A stretch of DNA of 64,000 nucleotides from Pseudomonas mandelii (lineage in GTDB: Bacteria; Pseudomonadota; Gammaproteobacteria; Pseudomonadales; Pseudomonadaceae): assembly GCF_024138395.1 (NCBI RefSeq), contig NZ_JAMYDU010000012.1:79170-143169 (forward strand), given 5' to 3'. The position numbers were made by a program, and so were the translations under genes. The notes under the pieces are model-generated. The model had not been told where the DNA came from and searched no databases. It saw nothing but the letters and a program-made list of their open reading frames with translations. Positions 40,672 through 48,964 of this stretch are shown in pieces. How positions within the stretch are numbered: position 1 is the first letter of the stretch; every line of letters starts with the position of its first letter.

Positions 40672-43056
40672 TCATTGACACAGCAGCGGCCCGATCAACG
40701 GCACCTGATCCTGTTGCAGGTCCAGCGTGAACTGCGCCTGGCAAGTCCGGCCATCGGCCAGGGTCACCTGCAAACTGTTGTGCGCTTCCAGGTTTTCCAG
40801 ATAGACCAGCCCGTCCCAACCGACCACCGCGTGCGTCCCGTTCTGCTCGTGCCGCACGCGGCTGCCCAAGGGCAATTCGTGTTGCTGCGCATCCACCAGC
40901 ACAACACTCGCGGCAATGATCCGGCTCAGGGGAAACTCCAGCAGATAGCCACTGCCACGGCGCACCGCCACCCGTTGTTCAACATTCGAGCTCTGCACAT
41001 TGGTCGGCAGGTTCAGTGGATCGATTTCATATTTGCCGCGGTAATAGGCGCTGCTCCAAGGCACCAGCAGATGACCGTTTTTATCCGTCTGGCCCACCCG
41101 TTGATTCTCGTAACGCACCGGAATGTCGGCAAAACCACCGGTGCTGACCACGACGAAAGCATCATCGATACGATTGGCAACGAACACTTGATGGTCCATC
41201 CACACCAGCGAACCGCTGGCATCGGCCCAACGGGTTTCGGCATCACTGCTGCCATAAACCCCAGCCTGCAATTGCACCGATTGCAGGCGCCAGGTCAGGT
41301 CAGCCTGACGATAATCCGGGCCTTCGTCGTGGGCATAACCGAGGTTGAAGCCCACGCCGCCTGCGCTGGGCACAGCGCGACTGTAATTGACACGCTGGCG
41401 GCTTACGCCGGTCTTGCTGCGCTCGCCACTCATACTCAGGGTGCCACGCAGGTCGAACGGGATGACCAGTTGCGCCTGCATCGCCCAGTCGCTATCGCCG
41501 ATCTCGCGATTGGCCGACAAGTAAAAACTGGTATTGCGCCACAGTGGCTTGCTCCAGGTCAGATTGAGTAACCGGGTGCGCGAATCATCCGCCGCCCGCA
41601 CATCGAAATAGCCCGCACCGAGGCTGCCCCAGCCGTTGAGACTCACGCTCAGGGTCAACTGCTCGCTACGCTGGCTGAGGCTGAGATAAGGGCTGTCGAC
41701 AACAGTCAGGTCGGCGTACTGGTCGCGGCGCTGCATACGCTGATAAGAAACGCTGTAGTGCTGACTGCTGTATTGATAACCGAGGCTGACTTGCTGACCG
41801 CTATTGCCGTCGAACCGGCTTTGACTGACCGCCGTGTTGAGCACACCGAAATTGCTCAGGCGCAGGTTGCCGCCAACGCCACCAAGGGCCAGCGCGTCCG
41901 AGGCTTCGGCGTGGGTTTCGAGGGTCAAACTATCGTTCAGACCGTAACGCAGGCTGCCGGAGGTCACACCCGGGCCGTAACCGAAATCGCGAATCCCGAA
42001 GTCACGGCGCAGGCTACCGGCGGCCACCGAGAAGTCCATCAGGCCTTTTTGCAGCAGGTTGCTGGTGACATAGAACGGCACGGTGGTCGAGACCTGTCGG
42101 CCGAGGGCATCGGTAGTGACCACCACCGCCTCGCCCGCACCGTTAATGAACGGGATATTGGTCAGCGTGTAGGGACCGGGCTGCAACTCGGCGCTGCTGG
42201 ACTTGTAGCCGTTGATGAACAGGTCGACCGATGAAGGTACAGCCGCTTCCCCGGCGAACTGCGGCAACGGGTAGGTCACCAGGTCCGGGCGCACGCCGAA
42301 ATCGCGCGACACTTGCACACCGCCCAAACGCACCGAACTGCTCCAGGGCAAGGCGCCGCTGACTAGATCGCCCGCCTCGTAAGTCAGCAGACGTTCATCA
42401 TCGGAGTACCGCCAGGTGGTGTCGTAACGCCGATAACCGTTGTTCAGTGTGCCGTTGCTGATTCCGGAAATCGTGCGTCGGTATTGCCCGGTGTTGGACA
42501 ACGTGCCCCAACTGTCGAATAGCCGCACCTCGTTCCAGGCCGCGAGGTAAGTGCCGCTGTCATCGGTGTCGTTGAGGTACAGGTCGTAGTTGAGCAAGGC
42601 GCCGAAACTGCTCAACGCCGCGGTGCGTGGATACGCCTCACGGCTGCCGACAAACTGCTCCGGCAACCAGTCTGGCGGGACGGTCAATAACAGCCGCTGC
42701 CCCCGACTGTCATAGTCGCTATGCAATCCTTGCAGACTGTCGAGGGCGACCTCGGCGCTAAGGTTTTGCGACAACTTCATACCGATTTCACGTAACACCG
42801 CGACCGGCACAAAGAAGCGCCCGCCGCGCTGCTCTACCGCCACCACACGCCCGGTATTCATTTGGTTGACAACCAGTTCCAGAAACAACTGCGCATCGAC
42901 AATCGCCTCCATGCCGCTGGGGGCTGGCGGCAGCTCTGCCGCCAGCCCGTGCCGAGCGAATACCAGACAGCACATTCCAATCACGGCCCACAGCGGACGC
43001 TTGATACTACGAGCCCGATCCTGGCTCATCACCGCTTTACGTCCGTCAATGGACAT
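40672..43056 (-). CDS. csuD: Outer-membrane usher of archaic (Csu-type) pilus
   Basis: The 794-residue usher has a signal peptide ending near GLAA-ELP and an N-terminal domain with VVNQMNTGRVVAVEQRGGRFFVPVAVL. A 24-strand barrel holds the plug, and C-terminal domains end QVPLIGPLLCQ. Motifs such as VTTDALGRQVSTTVPFYVTSNLL, SLRRDFGIRDFGYGPGVTSG and RVRHEQNGTHAVVGWDGLVYL are usher-typical. It receives chaperone-subunit complexes and extrudes the pilus. It lies downstream of the chaperone gene and 20 bp upstream of the adhesin gene. Confidence 0.92.
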   Translation of the reverse strand: MSIDGRKAVMSQDRARSIKRPLWAVIGMCCLVFARHGLAAELPPAPSGMEAIVDAQLFLELVVNQMNTGRVVAVEQRGGRFFVPVAVLREIGMKLSQNLSAEVALDSLQGLHSDYDSRGQRLLLTVPPDWLPEQFVGSREAYPRTAALSSFGALLNYDLYLNDTDDSGTYLAAWNEVRLFDSWGTLSNTGQYRRTISGISNGTLNNGYRRYDTTWRYSDDERLLTYEAGDLVSGALPWSSSVRLGGVQVSRDFGVRPDLVTYPLPQFAGEAAVPSSVDLFINGYKSSSAELQPGPYTLTNIPFINGAGEAVVVTTDALGRQVSTTVPFYVTSNLLQKGLMDFSVAAGSLRRDFGIRDFGYGPGVTSGSLRYGLNDSLTLETHAEASDALALGGVGGNLRLSNFGVLNTAVSQSRFDGNSGQQVSLGYQYSSQHYSVSYQRMQRRDQYADLTVVDSPYLSLSQRSEQLTLSVSLNGWGSLGAGYFDVRAADDSRTRLLNLTWSKPLWRNTSFYLSANREIGDSDWAMQAQLVIPFDLRGTLSMSGERSKTGVSRQRVNYSRAVPSAGGVGFNLGYAHDEGPDYRQADLTWRLQSVQLQAGVYGSSDAETRWADASGSLVWMDHQVFVANRIDDAFVVVSTGGFADIPVRYENQRVGQTDKNGHLLVPWSSAYYRGKYEIDPLNLPTNVQSSNVEQRVAVRRGSGYLLEFPLSRIIAASVVLVDAQQHELPLGSRVRHEQNGTHAVVGWDGLVYLENLEAHNSLQVTLADGRTCQAQFTLDLQQDQVPLIGPLLCQ

Positions 43057-43146
43057 TCCTTACTGTGGCGATCAAGAGACGCGCACAACACCTGTGGCTA
43101 GGGGGCTTGCAAGCTCCCTCGCCACACTGTTCCCATCACCGGGCTA

Positions 43147-43935
43147 TCACCGCGCCGGCGCAATACTCTGAACCTGCGGCGCACCATTGACCCGTACTTG
43201 CAAGGCCTGATCCGCACTGATCGGTCCCGGTGTCGGCCATCGCATGATCGCCCCCGGCAGCACATAGCCGAGCAATCCCTCAACCAGCGGCCGTGTCTGA
43301 CCGCCCTGCTTGAACGCGACATCGGTCAGCCGGGCATGCACCGCGCCCTGATTGCGCACCTCCAGGTAGGAACGGCCATCAACCGCTACCTTGCGCCAGC
43401 TCAGATCAGGCACACCGGCGCCTTTGGGGTCGCGTTTACGGTTCATGTCTTCCTTGCTCCACAGACCGGCGCCATAGGCAAACAGCGGCACCGAATAGCG
43501 CATTTGAAACCGGATGGCAGCAGCGGTTTTGCCATCCTCGGCCGTCACGGGTCGGGCCGCCGGGATTTCATCGATAATGATGCGATAGGCCAACTCCTGC
43601 CCCGGCGGTATATCGCGGGTACGGGTCAGGCGCACGAGCTGCTTGTGCCCGGGCTCGATCTTCGCTACCGGCGGGCTGCCAATGACATCGCGCTGGTTCT
43701 GATACTGATCGCTGAAACCACTCTGGCTCCAGGCAAACACCCGGATCTGCAGATTCGCCGTCTCGTTGCCGCGATTTTCCAGCCACAGCGCACTCGCCTG
43801 TTGATCGGCCTCCAGCACCGGATCGATCGGCCAGATCAGCACCGAACTGGCCGCCTGCACCTTGACCCCGCCCAGCAATACCATCGCCAGCACAGCGCAA
43901 CGCGCGACCGGTAACCTGCGCAAAGGTGAATACAT
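43147..43935 (-). CDS. csuC: Periplasmic pilus assembly chaperone (Csu-type)
   Basis: The 262-residue protein starts at ATG 43933-43935 behind AAGGAG. After a signal peptide (VLLGGVKVQA-AS) come the two Ig-like domains of PapD-type chaperones, with ALWLENRGNETANLQIRVF, VRLTRTRDIPPGQELAYRI and a C-terminal DVAFKQGGQTRP region. It donates a strand to pilin subunits and delivers them to the usher. The 90-bp gap to the usher contains a short REP-like palindrome (about 43090-43130). Confidence 0.9.
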   Translation of the reverse strand: MYSPLRRLPVARCAVLAMVLLGGVKVQAASSVLIWPIDPVLEADQQASALWLENRGNETANLQIRVFAWSQSGFSDQYQNQRDVIGSPPVAKIEPGHKQLVRLTRTRDIPPGQELAYRIIIDEIPAARPVTAEDGKTAAAIRFQMRYSVPLFAYGAGLWSKEDMNRKRDPKGAGVPDLSWRKVAVDGRSYLEVRNQGAVHARLTDVAFKQGGQTRPLVEGLLGYVLPGAIMRWPTPGPISADQALQVRVNGAPQVQSIAPAR

Positions 43936-43966
43936 ATGCCCTACTCCTTATGCCCGAACGACCGAG

Positions 43967-44464
43967 CTACCACGACAGCTGCACCTGCAGCACGTCGCTA
44001 TACATTCCTGCGGGCTGATCACCCGGTAACTGCACTTGTGCGTAAATAGGCAATCGGATGTTGTTCGCATCGCTATAGGCCACGGCCACGCTCTGACCGA
44101 TGCCCAAGCTCTCACTGAAGGCCGCGTCACTGAATAACTGATAGGCCACACGGGCACTGCCGTCATCAAGCTGCAGGTGCCGCCCGTTGCTGTTGTACTG
44201 GCCGCCATCGACGCTCATGTTCAGGCTCACGCCCGGCGTGCATTGCAACTGCACGCCGTCGCTCAATTGCACCTGCACGGTATTGGCCGCCAGCGCCGAT
44301 TGGGTGCCGAAATCGAGATTGCCGTAAGTGGAAACCCCGCCCATCACCAGGCATGCCGCCGTCACTGTCGCGCTGACCTGAAAACTCTGACTGGTTCCCG
44401 CCGCCAGCGGCAGAGGCAAACCAGTCGCGCCAATCAGGATCAGCGCGACAGGACTGCATTGCAC
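43967..44464 (-). CDS. Spore coat U domain pilin, minor subunit
   Basis: The 165-residue protein starts at a GTG whose G is the last base of the preceding TAG stop (1-base overlap). A signal peptide ends near LPLAAG. One SCPU domain follows, with ACLVMGGVSTYGNLDFGTQS, LQCTPGVSLNMSVDGG and the closing strand GMYSDVLQVQLSW. It occupies the CsuB-like position before the chaperone gene. Confidence 0.83.
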   Translation of the reverse strand: MQCSPVALILIGATGLPLPLAAGTSQSFQVSATVTAACLVMGGVSTYGNLDFGTQSALAANTVQVQLSDGVQLQCTPGVSLNMSVDGGQYNSNGRHLQLDDGSARVAYQLFSDAAFSESLGIGQSVAVAYSDANNIRLPIYAQVQLPGDQPAGMYSDVLQVQLSW

Positions 44465-45000
44465 TAGAAGGTCAATACAACGGCGACAGCGTCCGAGTAG
44501 ACGCCTGCGGGCAGGCCGGCCTTGCCCACGGCCTTGCCGTAGATATTCACCGTCTGCGCCACCCCGGTACTTTCTGCGAGTGTGATCACCCCGTCGATCG
44601 CCAGGACCTGCGTACGACCGGTATCGGTGTACAAGTCGTAAGGCACGAAGTTGCCGCTGCCATCGGCCAGCGCCCGGGTGCCACCGACAGATCCGCCGTC
44701 ATTGGCGCCAGCACCGACGGTGACGGTCGGTAAGGTGCCGCTGGAACAGAGAATCGACAGTGCGCCACCGCCGCCAGCGAGCACCGCCCCGTTCGCTGTG
44801 GTGAATAGACTGCCGGTGGTGCCGAAGTCCAGCACACCGAAGTCCACCCCGGTAGCCCCGCCGGGGGCACCGTTGATCTCACAGCTGCTGCTGAGCGTCA
44901 TGCTGGTGGTGATCTGGCCGGCAGATGTGGCCGCCTGAGCATTGCTGGCCAGCGCCAGAACGAGCGCTGAAAATCCAATCCTTGATACGAGCTTATGCAT
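44464..45000 (-). CDS. Spore coat U domain pilin (CsuA/B-like)
   Basis: The product has 178 residues from ATG 44998-45000 (GAGG 9 nt upstream). A signal peptide ends near SNAQA-AT. The SCPU domain reads SSSCEINGAPGG, VDFGVLDFGTTGSLFT and ends GVYSDAVAVVLTF. The Gly/Ala-rich segment AVLAGGGGALSILCSSG is unusual. Candidate for a main rod subunit or a minor pilin. Confidence 0.83.
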   Translation of the reverse strand: MHKLVSRIGFSALVLALASNAQAATSAGQITTSMTLSSSCEINGAPGGATGVDFGVLDFGTTGSLFTTANGAVLAGGGGALSILCSSGTLPTVTVGAGANDGGSVGGTRALADGSGNFVPYDLYTDTGRTQVLAIDGVITLAESTGVAQTVNIYGKAVGKAGLPAGVYSDAVAVVLTF

Positions 45001-45019
45001 GATGTCCATCCTCTGGGGT

Positions 45020-45550
45020 TTACCAATCCAGCGTGACCGTCAAGGTGTCGGTATAGACTCCTGCCGGAACCGCGCGGGTATTCGCGACCACCGAGCCAAA
45101 TACCGGGATTGGTACCTGACCTCCATGGGTAACAGCGAAATTGCGTTGTTGACCGATGCTGTAGCTGTCGCTACCGGAAGCATCGAGGAACAATCGATAA
45201 GGGATGGTCTGGGTACCATTGCTCAGGCGCCGCGTGGTGCCGTCGCCATGAGTGCCGCCATCGATGGTCACGGTGAAACCGGTGACCGACGGGTTGCAGG
45301 AAACTTCCAGCGTGCCGTTGCCGGCATCACTCAGGTTGGCGTTAATCGGATTGGTCCAGGTCGGACCTTGCGAGCCGAAATCCAACAGACCGAAATCACC
45401 GACCGGACTGTCGGCGCTGTTGGTGTCATTGGTCACTGCACAACTGGCGATGATGGTCAGCCGCGCATCAATCTGACCGCTGATCGCCGCTTGCGCCTCC
45501 TCAGCCAGTAGTAAAACTGTGCCGAGGGTCATCACCACCCAACTCTTCAT
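45020..45550 (-). CDS. Spore coat U domain pilin (CsuA/B-like)
   Basis: The 176-residue protein has a signal peptide ending EEAQA-AIS and one SCPU domain (SCAVTNDTNSADSPVGDFGL, LEVSCNPSVTGFTVTIDGG, GVYTDTLTVTLDW). It is the closest in form to the classical CsuA/B major pilin. It lies 19 bp upstream of the next pilin gene. Confidence 0.83.
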   Translation of the reverse strand: MKSWVVMTLGTVLLLAEEAQAAISGQIDARLTIIASCAVTNDTNSADSPVGDFGLLDFGSQGPTWTNPINANLSDAGNGTLEVSCNPSVTGFTVTIDGGTHGDGTTRRLSNGTQTIPYRLFLDASGSDSYSIGQQRNFAVTHGGQVPIPVFGSVVANTRAVPAGVYTDTLTVTLDW

Positions 45551-45660
45551 CGTCTTGCACCGATCCTAATTCCATCAGGATTCAAACATTAGCCGTCCGC
45601 TTGTGAACGACGGTCCTTGTGCTGCCCGAATCCATCGGGCAGGTGTCACTCAATGCCTTG

Positions 45661-46188
45661 CTACCAGCTCACGGTCACTTTCAAGAGATCGGAATAACGG
45701 CTGACGCGGGGGATCTCGGCCAGTCGTTCGATACGGGCATACAGAGGTAAATCCACCGTACCTGAATCCGGCACCCGCCCACTCAAGAGCACATTCACCG
45801 GCAGCGGAATCTGCCGTGCGGCGTCTTGATAGAGGCGATAAGGAATAGGTTTACTGTGCTCTGCGCTGCCCGCCAGATAGCGGACCTCGCCGACGCCGCC
45901 ATGCAGGCCGCCGTCGACCTGTAATTGGTAAGGGGTATCGGGATTGCATTCCAGGCGGGGCACACGTGCATCAAGCAGTGCCGCACTCAATGGCCCTGAC
46001 GGATCGTCCAGGCGGGCGGTGGTGCCGAAGTCGAGTACGCCCAATTGCTCGATACCTGCCTCACGCTGTTGGCCAACCAACTGGCAACCGCGCTGCACAT
46101 TGACCCGGACTTCAACCTGAAGCTGCGCCGCCAACGCTGTCGCACTGAGCATCGTGCTCATGACTGCCAAAACCCCGAGCCCGTTCAA
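45661..46188 (-). CDS. Spore coat U domain pilin, divergent
   Basis: The 175-residue protein appears to start at TTG 46188 (GGGAA 7 nt upstream), since no in-frame ATG precedes the signal peptide (MLSATALA-AQ). One SCPU domain is present (VQRGCQLVGQQREAG, LGVLDFGTTARLDDPSGPL, YSDLLKVTVSW). It is more divergent and longer-looped than its neighbours, suggesting a minor or terminating subunit. Confidence 0.78.
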   Translation of the reverse strand: MNGLGVLAVMSTMLSATALAAQLQVEVRVNVQRGCQLVGQQREAGIEQLGVLDFGTTARLDDPSGPLSAALLDARVPRLECNPDTPYQLQVDGGLHGGVGEVRYLAGSAEHSKPIPYRLYQDAARQIPLPVNVLLSGRVPDSGTVDLPLYARIERLAEIPRVSRYSDLLKVTVSW

Positions 46189-46352
46189 ATTCCATTCCCT
46201 TTAAGGGGTTATTCGCAGGCTGAGGTTAGCACCCAAGGGGGAAACAACACGTCAAATCCGCACCTTTGCGACGAAGGGGCATATTTCGTCTGGATGAGGG
46301 TATCGGCCGGATTTTTGAAGGAAAGAACCGTGCTTGACCACGGTCTTCAAGG

Positions 46353-46931
46353 TCAAAAGGTGACGGTGGCTGTCATGGTGTCGGCATAGGTGCCCGGCGG
46401 ACTAAGCTGCCCCGCCACCACCCGACCATAGACCGGGATGACCTGGACAGAGCCGCTGCCGGTTCCAGTGATGAGACCGGTGCCACCGGTGTCACCCCAA
46501 TTGGTCGCCCGAGTGACGTCCGAGTACAGCGCATAGAACAGAATGCCTGCGGGAGTGCCGGACATTTGCCGCGCTGTCGCGGTGCCGCCGCTCGTCCCGG
46601 CACCGAGGCCGACACTATAGGCCGTCGTGTTGGTGCAATTGACCGAGAGGCTGGACTCGGCATCGGCTTGCACACCTGTATAGGCGCCGAAAGCCAAAGG
46701 AGAGGCAGTGATCCCGCAACCGGCCACAATGCTTGCGGAAACGGTGAAGGTTGCAGTGGAGGTAGCTGAAATGGCCGGAATGGGCAGCAGACCGAGCGAA
46801 AAAACACTGAGGATGCCGACACGGGCGAGAATGCCCCTATCGCGCTGCATCCGAGTCTTCTTGCCTGGCGGAGCGTCGTTACTAGCCCAATGGGGATGTG
46901 AGGAGGACTGCGTGCAATGCAAAAACGTCAT
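46353..46931 (-). CDS. Spore coat U domain pilin, first gene of the operon
   Basis: The 192-residue protein starts at ATG 46929-46931 with GGGAG 8 nt upstream, although the signal peptide (ILARVGILSVFSLGLLPIPA) begins only after residue 28. An internal ATG (residue 28) would give a normal signal peptide but has a weak site. The SCPU domain shows AGCGITASPLAFGAYTG, VNCTNTTAYSVGLGAG and GTYADTMTATVTF. Being promoter-proximal, it is a good candidate for the major pilin. Confidence 0.82.
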   Translation of the reverse strand: MTFLHCTQSSSHPHWASNDAPPGKKTRMQRDRGILARVGILSVFSLGLLPIPAISATSTATFTVSASIVAGCGITASPLAFGAYTGVQADAESSLSVNCTNTTAYSVGLGAGTSGGTATARQMSGTPAGILFYALYSDVTRATNWGDTGGTGLITGTGSGSVQVIPVYGRVVAGQLSPPGTYADTMTATVTF

Positions 46932-47085
46932 GGCGATAACTCCCTGTTCTACTTGGCCTGAACTCTAAAGCGTAGTCCACATGGGAGCTTTACACGGATG
47001 TTTTCGTGACACAGGCGCGCCGCGTTCGCTGCGCTCGCAAGACGGCTGAATGTTAAAGGGTCACTGAGAGGGGATTTGCAGGCAT

Positions 47086-47110
47086 AAAAAAACGCCAGAC
47101 CGGATTGGCG
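47086..47110 (-). terminator. Intrinsic terminator downstream of tRNA-Gln
   Basis: On the minus strand CGCCA, an 8-nt loop and TGGCG are followed by seven T, about 80 bp beyond the tRNA 3' end. Confidence 0.8.
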
Positions 47111-47192
47111 TTGGCGTTTTCTGTAAAGACAATCATCCGGGACTCCCGCACTACCTGCCGGCGGAGCCATACTTGGATGAGTGTAAGGAATA

Positions 47193-47267
47193 TGGCAGGG
47201 GCGGCTGGATTCGAACCAACGCATGGCAGGATCAAAACCTGCTGCCTTACCGCTTGGCGACGCCCCT
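47193..47267 (-). tRNA. tRNA-Gln (anticodon TTG)
   Basis: The 75-nt gene folds as a cloverleaf on the minus strand. The acceptor AGGGGCG pairs with CGCCCCT, followed by discriminator G and an encoded CCA. The D-arm is GCCAAGCGGTAAGGC, the anticodon arm CAGGTTTTGATCCTG has TTG at the centre, and the T-arm loop is GGTTCGAATCC. No integrase or partial tRNA duplicate is next to it. Confidence 0.95.
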
Positions 47268-47441
47268 GTATCTGTTGCTGCGAGCAACATCGAGATGCTG
47301 CGTCCTTGCGCTACAAGCCCCCTGTAAGGGCGTCTGCAAGAACGGGCGGCAATTTATCAACTTTCGCTTCGCCTGGGAAGGCCAACACAAAAATATATTT
47401 GTTTTAAAACAGATGCTTACTCTTGATCCTGGGAGGGTGCC

Positions 47442-48554
47442 ATGGCAGCTGTTACCGATACACTGAAGCTGTTTCTCGCCGGCGATGTCATGACCGCCCG
47501 CGGCATCGACTCAATACTGCCGCATCCTGGCGATCCGCGTCTCTACGAAGACTGCGTCAAGAATGCCGGCGTTTACGTCCGGCTGGCAGAAAGACTCAAT
47601 GGCCCGATTCCCCTCCCCGTCGACTTCACCTATGTCTGGGGCGCCGCGCTGGATGAGTTTGAACTTCGCCAGCCACACGCACGCATCATCAATCTGGAAA
47701 CTGCGGTGTCCCGCCATGGACGACCGGAGCCAAAGGGCATCAATTACCGCATGAGCCCGGAGAACTTCCCGGCCATCAGCGCAGCCGGCATCGACTGCTG
47801 CGTGCTGGCCAACAACCATGTGCTGGACTGGGGAGCAACCGGCCTGACCGATACGCTGGATACCTTGTCGAGCAACGGCATGTGCAGCGCCGGCGCCGGC
47901 CACAACCGGCAATCTGCCGAAGCGCCCGCCGTGCTGCCGCAGCCTGGTGGGCAACGCTTGCTGGTGTTTGGCCTCGGTGCACCCGACAGCGGCATTGAGC
48001 CGGACTGGGCCGCCACGGATAAGCGCGCGGGCGTGGCGCGGCTGGAAGATCTATCGATGCACAGCCTGCGCCCTGTGGCCGAACGGATTATCGAGGGCAA
48101 ACAACCGGGGGACTTGGTGGTCGTCTCCATTCATTGGGGTGGCAACTGGGGGTTCGATGTTCCGCGCGAGCAAGTCCGGTTCGCCCATGCCTTGATCGAC
48201 GAGGCCGGAGTTGACGTGGTGCACGGGCATTCCTCGCACCACGTCAAGGGCATCGAGGTGTACCGCGAACGCCTGATTCTCTATGGCTGCGGTGATCTGC
48301 TGAACGATTACGAAGGCATCGGGGGCCACACAGACTTTCGCGGCGACTTGGGGCTTATGTACTTTGCCTCGCTGGACCCGGGCGGGCACCTGCAGTCGCT
48401 GGACCTGATCCCCACCCGCCTCCGTCGTTTTCGCATCTGTCGCGCCGAAGGGGATGACCGTCAATGGCTGCACGACACCCTTTTTCGCGAGTGCGCACGC
48501 TTGGGTAGCAGCATCCAGCCGGGCGCGAAAAATACCTTCGAGTTGCGTTGGTAG
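47442..48554 (+). CDS. CapA/PgsA-family metallophosphatase-like protein
   Basis: The 370-residue protein starts at ATG 47442 behind GGGAGG. It has the CapA (poly-gamma-glutamate synthesis type) calcineurin-like fold: LFLAGDVMTARGID near the N-terminus, IINLETAVS, VLANNHVLDWG (NNH metal motif), SIHWGGNWG and VVHGHSSHHVKGIEVY. There is no signal peptide and no capB/capC partners, so a role in poly-gamma-glutamate is doubtful. It stands alone between tRNA-Gln and a repeat. The enzyme activity is unknown. Confidence 0.85.
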   Translation: MAAVTDTLKLFLAGDVMTARGIDSILPHPGDPRLYEDCVKNAGVYVRLAERLNGPIPLPVDFTYVWGAALDEFELRQPHARIINLETAVSRHGRPEPKGINYRMSPENFPAISAAGIDCCVLANNHVLDWGATGLTDTLDTLSSNGMCSAGAGHNRQSAEAPAVLPQPGGQRLLVFGLGAPDSGIEPDWAATDKRAGVARLEDLSMHSLRPVAERIIEGKQPGDLVVVSIHWGGNWGFDVPREQVRFAHALIDEAGVDVVHGHSSHHVKGIEVYRERLILYGCGDLLNDYEGIGGHTDFRGDLGLMYFASLDPGGHLQSLDLIPTRLRRFRICRAEGDDRQWLHDTLFRECARLGSSIQPGAKNTFELRW

Positions 48555-48633
48555 ATGTCTCTGGACACCTGAAACCCCAGGCAACCTTACCAATGTCAGC
48601 CAGTTAAGCAATTTCAGCCGCGACGCAATCTAT

Positions 48634-48777
48634 GTAGCAGCTGCCGAGCCCGCGAGGCTGCGTTCGGCTGCGTAGCAGTCGTGAGTCCGACAATGCTGTC
48701 TGCCTGACTCACCGCAATTTCTGATTTTACGACTGCTTCGCAGCCGAACGCAGCCTCGCGGGCTCGGCAGCTGCTAC
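48634..48777. repeat. Long palindromic intergenic repeat, copy C
   Basis: It starts GTAGCAGCTG and ends CAGCTGCTAC, with the same arms as 639-783 and centre GTCTGCCTGACTCACC. The rest of 48555-48964 holds only the promoter region of the peptidase gene. Confidence 0.85.
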
Positions 48778-48964
48778 GGGTCACATTACGGGCACCGGGG
48801 AACCTTCCCGCTTTTTTTCATTTCTGCGCCGCTTTTGCGTTTTTGTGCGACAGATCCCACTCCCGGGACTCCCGTACCACGCCCTCGTGGTGTTAGCTTG
48901 GAAACGTTTCTGACTCATCGATCAGACATTTCCCACAAACTGCCTGCAAAGGAATGCCTCAACA

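Noticed and set aside
47193..47267. tRNA-Gln as an integration site for a genomic island
   Set aside because: No integrase gene and no duplicated tRNA 3' end were found on either side in this window.
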